64,000 nt of DNA from Erodium maritimum (taxonomy: Eukaryota > Streptophyta > Magnoliopsida > Geraniales > Geraniaceae). Of the stretch, positions 10,526 to 22,822 are shown piece by piece. The DNA is taken from assembly GCA_963921825.1 (NCBI GenBank), contig OY997594.1:54669675-54733674 (forward strand), given 5' to 3'. Both the position numbers and the translations under genes were made by a program. Under the pieces are notes generated by a model. The model did no database searches. It had not been told where the DNA came from and saw only the letters and a list, made by a program, of their open reading frames with translations. Numbering within the stretch: position 1 is the first letter of the stretch; each line of letters begins with the position of its first letter.

Positions 10526-13500
10526 TCAGCTGACAAGTTTTCTCAATACTGCTTCGGCACGCTGCTCGAATTTCGGTAGGGCCCATTCATGTTGGATTAT
10601 ATCAAGACCATCTTTCTCGGCTCCCAAGCTCTGCAAGGCCAATACAAAACCCACATGATTAGGACATGTATGGGAAAAGGAAAACAAAATAATTACTGGC
10701 CCCATTTTAACAAATCTAAGAAGACCAACCGAAATATACAAATTTCTCTCCCTACTTTCTCCCATAAGTTACGCACTTTAATGACAAGGAAATAGGTGGG
10801 CACTAGATATTCACTTTTGCTTCAAGAAAATTACTTGTTAAGTGTTTTATTAACATGATTTATCTACCACAAAGATTAGTTTCTAATGTAACAATCCTTG
10901 ATTTCCTTAAGATATTTTATTACAGACCTACCCCGATATCCCAATTTTCAAAGATATGATAAACCTAATAAATGCAATGAATAAAACCAGAAAGGTAGAA
11001 AGAAAAGGAAGGCTCAACTGAAATACTATCTGGAGATCCAAACAAGTGTATAGCACTTCTCTAAAAGAGATTTCTAAAGTTGGGAAGAAAAAGTAATGAC
11101 TTATTCAAAAGTTAATTAGTCAGTCATTGTTACCCATTGAGCAATAAAAGAATTCATACAGAAGCTTTCAAGGGGACGGATAGGGCCACCTGTCAAGTCA
11201 TGTGGAACTTAACCATCATATTAAGCACAGCTGATGTCATTTCAAAGCCCATAGCTTGTGGACCTCTAATCCAACTTCTAAGATGTGCCTAAGAATAAAT
11301 TATGACAACTAGCCTTGATGTTACACTTACAATACAATTAATTAAAACTAAGCCAGCCAGTACAAAGCAAGGATGCTACAAGTCATACATAACCTTTTTC
11401 TTCAGTTTCCGTAGAATACTATAATATGATTACACATTCTTAACCTAGCAATTTTCTTTCAACTCGAACTGAGCTAAACCAATCATTAGCACCAATCAAC
11501 CCATCATAAGTGATTATCTTGAAAGGCAAAGCAAACCTAACTTGAACCCAAGCAAAATCAAAATGGATTGAGAAGGCTAGTTGAAAATAAGGAAAACATA
11601 TCCAATCCTAACCTTCACTAAGAATGTTTATGTCCAAAATAATATCCATTTTTTGTCGTCAAGGTGAATGTACGATTTTTTTTTAAGATGCTGACGTTAA
11701 GAGCATAACACCATTCTTTTTGGGATAAAAACAAGAGGAAAATGAGACATCTAATACATGACAATAGAGTAATTTGTTTTTCTTTAAGTTTAATGAACTA
11801 AGTAGTCAACACAGGAAGAGCCACTTATTGTCATACAAGACACCATATAAAATGCTGCCTAAATTTAGGCTTTCCTTTTGTTTACTATGAGGTGAGGATA
11901 CCTCATTCTTCCCACCCACTGGACCCATAACTCATCTAGGCTACAAGCAATGGAATCATGTTTTCCTCCATTTCTTGGATATGTACGAGAAAGGAAAAAA
12001 TAAAAGACATACTTCCCCTAGGGCTTGGCCTAGTGGTCAAGTGAGCATTCACCTATTAGAAGATCTACTGTTCAAAAAACAGGTGGGTCACCTGCTTGTG
12101 CTAGGTGGGGCATTTTAGGGGAATGGGAAGAAAAACTAGACGTACATTATTCCGGTTTAAGGACACAAGCTCCACATCAAAGATTCAAAAGTGACAGAGA
12201 ACAACTTGCGAGGACAGAAACCAATTTTCAATTTTTCATGACATTGGAACTTGTACCTTTGATGGATCAAAACCAAATCCACTCATTTGCATCATACGCT
12301 GGGTATCATCTGTAGCTGCAAGACATTTAAAATGTTCCAGAGTCAGGAAAACAGAATATTACAAAAGATACCATGTGGTGAAAATCTTACACAAAATACC
12401 AACCATTTTCTTCTCCAAGAATGAGACTAAATAAACCCCTTAACCCAAATAGATTGAGGAAATACCTGTCAAGAAAGAAACCCAGAAGTATAAGATAAAA
12501 CTAGATAAGAAAATTTCCAATAGCCTGGAGACAAACTCAATGCAACCATTTTTAGGGGGTATGTGAAAGAAAAAGCCTGCACAAAATGCACTAGTACCAT
12601 GAACGACTACTGACATAGCTGACATCAACAGTACTCAAGTCTATCCCATTTTGTAACATTGACCTGAACCTCTGAGTCAGGGGGAATGGTATTTTAGCTG
12701 CAGCCAAAAGAAAGGGTGCATTCAGACAATTGTAACATGATAACATCAACAAGTACAAACGTCCATGAAAACGTAAATATCAATATAGAGGTGAATTTTA
12801 AGACGACATGCAAAGGGGATTCTATATAGGCTAAATCGAATGATTGGAATATGAAATGAATAATGATTCCAAAAGGAAATGACAGGCGGAAAAAAATAGG
12901 ATGAAACCAGAAATTCACAAAAGTAATAAGCTGCCACTAGCCTACGTCTACAAGCAATAGAAATACATTATTCATATGTTGAAAGTTGAAGAAGCTACAT
13001 ATAATCCAAGAATATAAATCACAGTCACAAGGTAAGAGATGCAAACCTGCTACAAATCCAGAGAAGAAGAAATTAACCCAAGCAAATGTAAGAGTCTGAA
13101 CAAAAGGAAAGTATTTATGCAAAATTATTAGTTAATTGTTTCTAGTACAACTGTACAACCCAATGAACTTTATTAAGAAACCATGCAACTAGAGGTACCT
13201 GTGGTATGATCATTGAAAGGTTTTTCTTCATCATATCCATAGCCATGTTAGGGTCAGAAAACATTTGAGCTTGTGCATTTTGAGCCTGGCCCTTGGGAAC
13301 ATGTAACAACCCATTTTCCTGCCACGGCCAAACATATAAAACTTCAACTCAACAGAACTGCCGAGTAAACATTAAGAAACCACAATGCTTCTCAGAGAAC
13401 ACAAGCCAAACATTAATAGACATGGTTCTTTAAACCTCACACTCCTAAGCTAATAGTAGGTATTGAGAAACATCTCTGTAGCACTCTTTCAATCATCAAT

Positions 13501-14023
13501 TCAACCATTAGAAGCTCCTTTCCCCTATTTCAATTTCAAAGAAATTAAACTCAATCTACTTTTACAAAGCTCGACACTCAGTCAATCACACAAGCATATC
13601 AGATTTAGCAATTCATCACCAATTAGAGGAATAGTACAAATACATCCAAATCCTCAAACAAAAGTGAGACAAACCTCGTTGCTGAAATAGGCTCTGCGAG
13701 CACGAAACGCCTTGGCAGGTATTAAATTAGCTGCGCCACGCAAATTCCGAGCCCTAATTATCACTTGCCTGCCAAAATTGATAATTGAAAAGCAATACGA
13801 ATCAAATTATGAGGAGTCAAAGCCAATACATCGAGCGCCTCGAGACAGAATAGAAGGTATAGGAAAGATACCCTTCTTTGACGATCTTAGGATCGGGGAC
13901 TTGGGAAGATCGCATGAGTTTGGAGACGAAGTAGCGGAGTATCCCGATTAGGACCATCACAACAGACAACGGAATCAATACCCAATCTCTGATCGCCGTG
14001 TCCAGAACCAGATCCTCCGCCAT
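10526..14023 (-). CDS. EMC3: ER membrane protein complex subunit 3 (EMC3)
   Basis: Eight exons, all with GT/AG borders, on the minus strand: 14023-13872, 13768-13675, 13318-13199, 13095-13047, 12697-12598, 12465-12404, 12315-12257 and 10630-10526. Together they give 741 bp and a 246-residue protein, the usual plant EMC3 length. It begins [14 protein letters not shown] and ends [12 protein letters not shown]3 is a member of the YidC/Oxa1/GET1 insertase superfamily and is the core of the EMC, which inserts tail-anchored and multipass proteins into the ER membrane. Three hydrophobic segments are visible: residues about 13-34, 123-145 and 172-190. The methyl-rich, Asn/Gln-rich cytosolic segment (about 92-118) is in place. 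The chosen start matches the conserved N-terminus; an upstream in-frame ATG at 14093-14095 would add 24 unconserved residues. The last intron is 1.6 kb and holds a SINE. No damage seen. Confidence 0.97.
12019..12135 (+). mobile_element. tRNA-derived SINE in EMC3 last intron
   Basis: A short element antisense to EMC3. It contains an RNA polymerase III A-box-like stretch, TGGCCTAGTGGTCAAGTG (12026-12043), and a degenerate B-box-like GTTCAA (12070-12075). Then comes the ...GTGCTAGGTGGGGCATTTT type of end seen in plant tRNA-derived SINEs. Target duplications were not resolved. Limits are approximate. Confidence 0.55.
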
Positions 14024-14243
14024 TGCAGCAGCACTCACTCTAGATTCAGCTCTCTCTGGCGGAGTTTGAGATACGTAGTTGCAATTTGTAGCCAAGTGAA
14101 CTGTACAAGTCCTACTTTCGTTTAGTTTGGTTTAGTTTAGTTTTTGCCTGTTGAAACGCACCGTTTTAAGGACGGTTTGAATAATTCTAACTTCGATAGC
14201 CCAACCATATTTCCTTAACCACAAGCCAATTTAGCTGAGTTTA
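14024..14243 (-). promoter_or_regulatory. EMC3 5' UTR and proximal promoter remnant
   Basis: Only about 220 bp separates the EMC3 start codon from the edge of the L1 insertion. No clear TATA box seen. Any promoter element further upstream has been pushed some 38 kb away, beyond the nested elements. Confidence 0.45.
14236..14243. repeat. L1 target-site duplication, left copy
   Basis: TGAGTTTA, matched by TGAGTTTA at 52766-52773 just past the L1 A-rich tail. Flanking bases are similar (TTAGC versus TTAAT), so the original duplication may have been about 13 bp. Confidence 0.55.
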
Positions 14244-17200
14244 AAAAGTCCTTTGGTCCGCGTTTTCTCTCGGTCTCAAGGGTTAGAGTTTCGTCGCCAT
14301 TGAGTGACGAGTGAAGGAAGGTGTCGGTGAGTTCGGTTTTTTGGGTGTTTTTTTTTTCGGCGTAGTCCGAATCAAAAGGGCAGGGTTACTACGCAGCGGA
14401 TCTGTGGGTGAGTTTTTGTGCTGCGTTTTTTATGATGGAGGAGTTATAGGAGAGACTGAAAAGAGTGGTGATTGATAGCGATGATGAGGAAGAGATTATT
14501 ATACCGGAGGATGTGCTAAATTTGGAGGATGAGAAGTACAAAATCGGTTTGGCAGTCAAGGTGTTTACGAGAAAGAAGTATAGAGACGAGGTCTTCCGAA
14601 CTGTGATGAAAAATGTGTAGAACACCAAGGATGCCTTGACCCAAACCCTTTCTCCGGACATAACGGGCTTATTCTTTAAATCGGAAAGGGAGAAAAGGAA
14701 AGTATTGGAGATGGAACCATGGTAGTTTAAAAAAGCCCTAGTGGTTATGAAGAAGTTCTCGCCGGGGATTAAAGCAACTGAGCTGAGTTTTGATCACACA
14801 ACTATATGGGTCCAGACCTTGAATCTGCCCTTCAATGCTCTGACGGAGGTGGTCGGGAAAGTGATAGGAAACAAGGTGGGGGAATTCATTGAGGTTGAGA
14901 CTAACGAGGAAGGTCGGGCACAGGAGGATTATCTCAGAACAGAGTGTGTTGGGCCCTCGACAAACCACTGAGGAACACGGTCAACATCACGCTTGGCCGG
15001 AATGCAGAACCGACAATAGTTCGCCTACAATACGAACGATTACCGGAATTCTGTTATAAGTGTGGACGCTTGGGGCACATGGAGAAAGAATGTGATGAGG
15101 ATCCAGACAAGCCAAAGGTGTCGGGCAAGTATGGATCTCACATGAGAACAGATGCACCTAACCCTTTGGGGGGAACGAGAAGTGGAGCTGATAGAACTCG
15201 AGGGGACGGGCAGTGGAGAAAGGTTGGAAAGGATAATGTTGTTACTGCTATGCGAATTGACAGGAGGGTGAGTCCGGGAGAGAACTGCAGGATGATATGA
15301 ATGTGGTGACTGCACTGGCAGTACTGCAGGCACAAAAGGAGCAGCCGGAAAGGATGTCAAAAACTGTGAATGTACAAGGTACGGGTCAGGGTGGTCAAGG
15401 GAGCTCGAGAAAAGTAGGGTTGGAGAAAGATAATGAAGAAGTACTATTAAATAGAGCGATGAGTTCTTTGAAGGAATCACTGGGGAAAGGAGTGAAGAAT
15501 TCTGGTAAAGAATCTTCCCCGAGCGATATGGAGAAGGAGAGTAGGAAAAAATACAAGCTCAAAACTTGTAAGGTACTAAGGAGGGTGTAGGAAGGGGATG
15601 ATGGGGAGAAGGGAGGGGCAGAGCAGAGAAGTATCTTGGGAAAAAGAAAAGGCGAGGTGGAAACAGTTGATTTGAAACTGGAGTCTGGAAAGGATTTTTC
15701 TGCTCTTGGAGAGGAGGAGACGGACGAATTGGCGAGGGTTGCTAAGCAACCCTGCCATGAAAAATGATTATGTTGGCCTGGAACTGTCGGGGGATTGGGA
15801 ACCCCTGGAATCAACGGTTCCTAATCAAGCTAGGTGCTCAAAAGAAACCCGAGGTCATTTTCCTCTCAAAGACAAAATGTCGGAGGGAAGTGATAGAATT
15901 GTTGAAAGGAAGGTTGGGAATAGAGGGCACTTTTTGTGTGGAAGGGACTGGTAGTAAAGGTGGACTGGCGTTCCTATGGAAGAACAAAGAGGAGGGGGCC
16001 TACAGACCTTTTAGAAAAACCACATTGACATGGTCATCCAAAATTTGGATGGCCATCAAGTTAGAGTAATGGGCATCTACGGGGAGCCGAGAAGAGACAA
16101 GAGGTGGGAGACATGGGACTTAGTTAGGTCTTTGGAGGGGCGGCTGAACCTGCCATGGACTATATTGGGAGATTTCAACAACACTCTCTCGGATGCAGAC
16201 AAAAGGGGTGGCAGACACTATCCGAAACACCTACTTAAGGGGTTTCGGAAGGCTTTGGAGGATGGAGGGATGCGGGATGTAGATATAGAGGGATTCCGCT
16301 TCACATGAGATCACATGGGAACACAGGGAGACATGGAACCCACAAAACGGAGATCCAACTTGACAGAGCGGCCATCAATAGAGCCTGGGAAAGACTGTAT
16401 TCGGACACTCGACTAATTAATGGGGGACTTTCGCCTTCGGACCACACCCATATCCTGGTCACGGGTGTTCGGGAGGTTATGGAACGGAGACCAAGGGTGT
16501 TTCGATTTGAGGAGTCATAGTGTAAAAGCGTTGCATGTGATGAATTGGTCCGTGCGGCTTGGGGCGGAAGCGTGGGTCTGCCTATCGGGGATAGACTAGC
16601 CAGTGTGGCGGACGAACTGACTCGGTGGGAAACCGACACACCTAACCCATTGAGTAAGCAAATCAAGGACTATAAGAGCGAGATGGATCGCCTCAAAGGT
16701 TGTTGGGACAAATGGAGTGGCGAAAGAGTCTGTGAGCTACGTAGGAAGCTTACAGGGTTGTAATTACAGAAAGATGATCAATGGAGGCAGAGAGCGAAAC
16801 AACACTGGTATAAGGGAGGAGATCGAAATACTCAGTACTTCCATGCGAAATGCTCTAATAGGAGACGAAGAAACCGAATTCAGAAACTGAAAGATAAAAA
16901 TGGAGTGTTGAGGGAGTGGAATTCGGGACTTGAGGAAATAATAAAAGAGTACTTTGTAGAGCTCTTCACTCCCGAACATCAGGACCAAGATGAGGTCAGT
17001 GAATTGATTCCGGTTTTAATTACTAATGAGTAGAATGATTTTCTTTTGAAACCGATTGACAGAGAGGAAGTGAGGAAGGCAATGTTCAGTATGTTGCCAT
17101 TGAAAGATCTAGGGTTGGACGGCTTCAATACCGATTTTTATCAGCGCTATTGGCCGATTGCTGGAGAGCAGATATTCCAGCTGGTTCGAGAATGTTTTGA

Positions 17201-18982
17201 GTCAGGGAAACTGCCGCTGAACATTAATGACACAAATATAGTGCTGATACCAAAAACACAAAGGCCAGACAAGATTGAGGAGTTCAGGTCGATCGCGTTA
17301 TGCAATGTGAGTTACAAGGTGATTACTAAGGTGATGGTGTAGAGAATGAAAGAGGGCATGCAGGAGATAATTTCTGAGTCTCAGAGTGCCTTTCTGCAGG
17401 GTGGCCTAATTAAAGATAACATCATTATTTCTGGAGAAATATTGCATGCGCAAAGAAATAGGCGATAGGGTGAGCAAGGGTTAATGGCCATGAAGGTGGA
17501 TATGAAAAAGCCTACGATAGGGTGGATTGGAATTTCCTCGAGAAGGTGCTCAAGCAGATAGGGTTCGGAGAGAGATGGGTGAATCTAGTTATGGAGTGTG
17601 TCAGGACACCGAAACTCTGGGTGTCAACTGAAGGAAGAAGGATCGATCTGATCATCTCGGAGATGGGAATCGGACAAAGGGACTCCCTGTCCCCCTATCT
17701 GTTCATAACTTATGCTGAAGGAATATCGAGACTAATTAGTCACTATGAGACCCAGAACCTGATTCACGGTCACAAGGTGGTGAGAGCCGCCCCCTCCATA
17801 ATTCACCTCTTTTTTGCAGACGATAGCTTCTTATTTGGAAGGGCATCGGTGGAAGAGGCAGAAAAGTAGAAAGAACTGCTTGGGAAATATGAGAAAACTT
17901 CGGGACAGAAAGTAAATGTACATAAATCATCGATATCATTCAGTCCAAATACTCCCCTGCAGACAAATGCAACTATTGTGGAAGTACTGGGAATGGAGGT
18001 TGTTGAGGATTTGGGTGCATACTTGGGCTTACTGGCGGTAGTAGGGCGAAGTAAATATCGAGCTTTCAAGTATATAAAGGAGAGAATCCAGAGGAGAGTG
18101 AGCAATTTGGACGAACTACTTCTCAGTAAGGCAGGTACAGAGATTTTCTTGAAATCAGTGATCGAAGCATTGCACACTTACACAATGAGTACGTACTCAT
18201 TACCTTAAACTCTCATTCATGATATTGAGATAGAGATGAATAGGTATTGGTGGGCGCATAACAAAAGTTCAGGAGCCGGGATTAGGTGGAGATCTTGGTC
18301 GACTCTCTGTGAGCACAAGGACTCGGTGGGTTGAGTTTTAAGCACCTCCGTGACTTTAATGTGGCGTTATTGGGGAAACAAGATTGACACCCGGTGTAGA
18401 ACCCGGAGAGCTTGGTTGCTCGGATTCTGAAGGCTAAGTATTACCCTTTGTGTGATTTTCTACAGGCTAGTGTCCCAGCGAGAGCAAGTCCGATTTGGAG
18501 GAGCATGATTGAGGCGCGAGAATTATTAAAGAAAGGAATGAGAAAATGTATCGGTGATGGGGAGGAAACCTGGTTGACAGAACTGTGGGTCTGCTCAACA
18601 TCGGGAGTTCTTGAGGAGGTGTCAAAAAGAATGGAGAACTGGAAAGTACATCGGCTCTTTAAACCGGGCGAGGAAGCCTAGAATACCGACTTGATCTGGG
18701 ACTCGTTCTAGGAAGAGGATGTCGATGTTATACTCTAGGTACCTTTGAGCTCTTTTTCTGTTAAGGACGGGTTGTACTAGGGTCAGGCTCGGGATGGTCA
18801 ATACTTTGTCCGTCAGGCTTACAGAGAACTTCAAGAAGGTAGACGGAACGGGGAGAAAGGGGTAGCGGACAATTTTTGGAGAGCTTTATGGAGGGTGAGG
18901 GTTCCGCCCAAAGTAAGACACTTCTTTTGGCGTGGAGCATCAGACCTCTTACCTGTAGCTACCAATATGAGAGAGAGAAGGT
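14244..18982 (+). mobile_element. L1 LINE copy 1, 5' part (ORF1 and most of ORF2)
   Basis: 5' two-thirds or so of a plant L1. ORF1 (about 14432-15590) encodes a DUF4283-type RNA-binding domain followed by a CCHC zinc knuckle (CYKCGRLGHMEKEC, about 15052-15094). ORF2 starts near 15764 with an apurinic-type endonuclease (MLAWNCRGIGNPW, then GDFNN near 16170). Reverse transcriptase follows (about 17040-17900, with the FADD catalytic motif near 17813-17825) and then thumb and linker. ORF1 has at least three in-frame stops (for example TAG at 14447-14449) and a frame change near 14940. ORF2 changes frame several times, so this copy is dead. The reading continues at 51899 after a Gypsy insertion. 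Confidence 0.9.
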
Positions 18983-19986
18983 AGACTAGATTTAAACCCG
19001 AGTTACATAATCCTTAGTCATTTTAGTCACTCTCAGCTTTCGATTGTTTAATGCTCAAACCTAATCAACTATCAAATGGCCAGTTTGATGAAGCATTAAT
19101 TCCAAATTATGTAAACAGTATCCTAAACACAAATTGCACAATATACCCACAAATCCATTGAATAAATTACTCATATTGCTTCCCCTAGCCCTAGATCAAT
19201 GAGAGCTTAGCTCATGATGGAGAAGAAGAACAAGCAAATTGATGAAGAAGACATATAGATAAACATAATGTAATTGAGTTGGATACACAATACCCAAATA
19301 TGAAATGTAAAACCAAAGTATTGTTCAATCCTTGCTCTAAGACACACTCCTCTTCCTTCAAGCTCCAAGCCTTAGCTCCAAAGTTCCTCTTTTTGCTCCC
19401 AAAATTCGTAACCCCCTTTATTATGTCTTGAAATTGTTTATATAGGGTTTCTGAAATCGCAAGTCTGGAGCACGCGTGGTACAGAGCGTGGCACGGAACA
19501 TGCCCCATTCCGGCCCTCTAAGTGGCACGGAACGGGTCATGTACCGACCCTCTAGGTGATACGGTCTGTATCACATATCGGATCAGAATAGAGAGCTCCG
19601 GTTCTTTTTCTTCCTGGCGCACGTTAACCCGCACGGAACGTATGGCATTCCGGCCCGGTAGGTCGCACGGAACGGGCTTTGTTCCAGCCCGGTTAGCCAT
19701 ACGGGAAGGGCGTTGTTCCGGCCCGGTCTCCCACACGGTCCGTGTGGCTGTAAGGATCCGAAGGGAGCTGCCACTTCTTGGCTCGGTCTTTTGTCCTGCA
19801 GCTGCTCGGTTCATTTGTTCTGATATTCAGCTCTGAATGTTTTGCTCCGAATACTTGGAAACTCTCAAATCAGGGCTTACTGCACGAAAGGAGAAAGAAA
19901 TGCATTAAACAACCCAATCCCGGGACCGAAAAGCTTAAGATGTGGGATTAAAAACATCAAAAACGATGCATTTTTCGTCCACATCA
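18983..19986 (-). repeat. Minus-strand Gypsy 3' LTR copy
   Basis: About 1.0 kb, closely matching 50891-51898 of the 5' LTR. The inner end is fixed by the adjoining polypurine tract. It includes a GC-rich section (about 19486-19745) with repeated CACGGAACGGG and GTTCCGGCCCGG motifs. Confidence 0.88.
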
Positions 19987-20007
19987 ACACCCCACACTTA
20001 AACTTTT
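19987..20007 (-). promoter_or_regulatory. Polypurine tract of minus-strand Gypsy
   Basis: On the minus strand AAGTGTGGGGTGT abuts the LTR start TGATGTGG. The same arrangement, AAGTGTGGGGTGT then TGATGCGG, precedes the LTR at 35507 in the plus-strand family. It is the expected plus-strand primer. Confidence 0.8.
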
Positions 20008-21670
20008 ATCGTCCCGAGAAAACCAAACTAATAAAACATTAAAAGATAAGTCCCGGTTAAACCCCGAGGTTCACCTCGATAGGAGGAGTCCGGGCCTCCT
20101 TCATTCAAACACAGAGAAGTAAAGATGCACGTGCAATGCATGAACCTAAATCTAATGCATTCCTAAAACACACTACATGATGCATGCAAAGAGGAACGAA
20201 AATATGTGACAAAATGAGTAATCATGCACAGTGGATCATAAAGACTTTCTCAGAGTCGTCACATGCCACAAACCTTGCATTTATCAAAGAAGCATATAGG
20301 CTAATGAATACCACAAAGTCAGATGCTACTCACATTAATGATTAACTTTGTTCATTTAAACTCGCATTTCTTTATTCACAATAACCGGGTGTTTCCCTTT
20401 TTCCCTTTACATGGACTTTAGAGATTCATATGCTATCATGCTAGACCCATCTCCAATAATTGTAAGGAATCATGGTCATTAAGAATCAAAAAGGTCTTTA
20501 AATAAGCTTGTAATGCAAGGCTAGGCAAAAGGTGTGGAAGAGATATGAAAAGAAGCTAAAATAGTACCTCGTGACAAAAGTGCTTCAACTCACACCCAAG
20601 AACATTTCACACATCCTAAACCCCGTTTGTGCACCATTCTCCATTTGCATTCTCTACCACCATTTCCTTTTATTGAATAGCTAAATGTAGCACTAATTTT
20701 TTTTCTTTTTCTTTAGCTATCCAAATTTCCACTACCTTTATCCATACCACCATCTCGCCTTACCCCACACTTATTTTTCACTAGGGATATAAAATTGTTA
20801 TCGTTCCCTCTTTTCTATTTTTTTCTTTTTGGGGTAAAGCTATAATAATTTCTCTCAATACAACCCAATGGCATATAAATACATTTTTTTTCTCTTTCGC
20901 TTACTCAACATCCCAAATAATAATCCCTCTCAATGAAGCACCTAAGCCAAGAGATATGGGTTCAAGCAATAACGAGGATATAAAAAGAAACGAAAGGCAC
21001 ATAGGATTGTAATGTTCGGGTTATAAATGAAAGGCTAAAGCTCAAATGGGGTGACTAAGAGATGTAATTATGCAAAGGTAGGCAATTTTGGCTCAAACGG
21101 TCCATAGATGGCCTAAAATCATGTTCTTAATTAACCATGTTCCTTATTCTTATTTCGCCTCGAATGGGTCATACATGTAGTTCTAGACTCAATTTACCAT
21201 GCATAGGAATCAAGGAAAATCAACCCTAGTTTAAGCAAACACTTAAAACACGAGTGAACGAGCTAATCATAATGCATGTGCTTTCCTACTCATTCGATTC
21301 ATCTATGCCCATATAAAACTTTAACTTATGCCAAGAAATTGACATTTACGACAGTTCAATCATCGAAATCTTAAGAACATCTACACTATACTCACATATC
21401 ACCAGAAAATATTTTTTTATTTTTCATTTTTTTGGATTTTTCAAAGTTTTTATGACACGAAATGATGCATGAACACACAAAATAAAACGCAATGCAATTC
21501 AAGGCATACCCTACCCCACACTTGAAACTTAGCACTGTCCCAAGTGCGACTCTAAAACATATCTACACATGCACATGATGGAAACATAACGAATGAACAC
21601 CCCACACTTGTTATCAGCAGGTACAAACAGTTCACACAACCCTATATGCTTTTTCTATCAGCATGGAAAG
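20008..21670 (-). other. Non-coding 3' region of minus-strand Gypsy
   Basis: AT-rich DNA between the conserved 27-nt core (21743-21769) and the polypurine tract. No gene seen. Parts resemble the corresponding pre-LTR regions of the plus-strand family, for example short homopolymer tracts and cccacac-type motifs. Confidence 0.6.
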
Positions 21671-21742
21671 TCAGGCACTCATGGCCCCCAAATAGCATAC
21701 GAGAAGAAAATAGCGATAAACAATATAAAATAGGAGGGAAAT

Positions 21743-21769
21743 AGATACTGCCCCTCGAAGAACCGCTAC
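21743..21769 (-). repeat. Conserved 27-nt core near 3' end of Gypsy elements
   Basis: Identical 27-nt block also at 33322-33348 and 43182-43208, containing CGGTTCTTCGAGGGGCAG. It lies 127-128 nt past hairpin 2 in all three elements. All three read as part of a short open frame with the motif VAVLRGAVS followed by a hydrophobic run and IVYRY. Confidence 0.7.
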
Positions 21770-21896
21770 GTGAACTGCACTGACGGTGGATATCCTCGTG
21801 CATGGATGGATGGGGAGCTCTTCGCCCGATAAAATCTCCAGGAGGTTTGGCACCAAAATCTGCTCCGATGCTCTCTTCGTGCTCCCCACGCCATGT

Positions 21897-21971
21897 GTTG
21901 GGTTGCCTCCCAACCAGCGCATTTGTTTAACGTCGTTAGCTCGACGAAAAGGGTGGCCACAGAAGCCACCC
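21897..21971 (-). ncRNA. Two-hairpin block, copy after ORF-1
   Basis: On the minus strand, hairpin 1 is GGGTGGC/GCCACCC (21971-21951, 7-nt loop). A 36-nt conserved linker containing AACGACGTTAAACAAATGCG follows, then hairpin 2, GTTGGG-AGGCAA-CCCAAC (21914-21897). See the block at 33125-33195 for the same architecture. The function is inferred, not known. Confidence 0.6.
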
Positions 21972-22147
21972 AAGCATTGCTCCATAAGCCACTGATCGGC
22001 AGAGCACCTGCTAGACACAGACTCAAAGACAGAAAACACATTAAAAACACGAAAAATAAAAAGATAGAGCTCCTCCATAACCATGACGCCCGAGCACTGC
22101 TGACAACATAGAAAACCAGTTAGACACACAACAAGCATATAAAAATA

Positions 22148-22615
22148 AGGGATAATTCCATCTCAGTACCCTAAATCTTTCATATTTCATTTAGAGTACC
22201 CTAAATCTTTTTTTGTGTCACCTCAGTACCCTAAACTTTCATTAATTCATTTAGAGTACCCTAATTTTTTTTTGTGTCACCTCGGTACCCTAAACTTTCA
22301 TTAATTCCATTTTAGTACCCACCGTTAACTTTACATATGGTTTTCCATCCAAAATAGGTAAAATGACCATACTACCCCTCACCAACAACCAAAATTATGG
22401 TAAAGTAAACGGTGGGTACTAAAATGAAATTAATGAAAGTTTAGGGTACTAAAATGGAATTACTAAAAGTTTAAGGTACTGAGGTGACACAAAAAAGATT
22501 TAGGGTACTCTAAATGAAATATGAAAGATTTAGGGTACTAAGATGACACAAAAAAGATTTAGGGTACCCTAAATGAAATATGAAAGATTTAGTGTACTAA
22601 GGTGGAATTAACCCT
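22148..22615. mobile_element. Fold-back MITE with stacked repeats
   Basis: A 468-bp palindromic element. The arms are long inverted repeats from AGGGATAATTCCA on the left to its imperfect counterpart TGGAATTAACCCT on the right. Each arm stacks several 30-50-bp subunits of the type TTAGGGTACT...AAATG and GGTGACACAAAAAAGATT. It is flanked by a 7-bp direct repeat AAAAATA (22141-22147 and 22616-22622). It encodes nothing. A Mutator-like or other fold-back family is likely; duplication length alone does not settle which. Confidence 0.85.
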
Positions 22616-22822
22616 AAAAATAACAATGGAGAAACTCAACACCAATATACAAAAGGATACATAGATGACCCGCCTTTGGGGCGGGTCTCACTGGTCCCTC
22701 GAGGATCACCCAGGATGGGAATGGAACCAATCCGACTCCATCTGCCTCCTAATCCACTCAACGTGGCCCGACATATCCTTCCAGAGATCCACTTGCTCTC
22801 AGACAAACCGAATATCAGTGGA

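Noticed and set aside
12019-12135. A functional tRNA gene
   Set aside because: Only A-box-like and weak B-box-like motifs; no cloverleaf arms or anticodon loop can be drawn.
19518-19836. Paired open frames on both strands near 19.5-19.8 kb (and 51.4-51.7 kb)
   Set aside because: They fall in the repeated CACGGAACGGG section of the minus-strand Gypsy LTRs; no protein family.
22148-22615. Interstitial telomere repeats (TTTAGGG-like words)
   Set aside because: The words are TTTAGGGTAC in longer inverted subunits, not tandem TTTAGGG.
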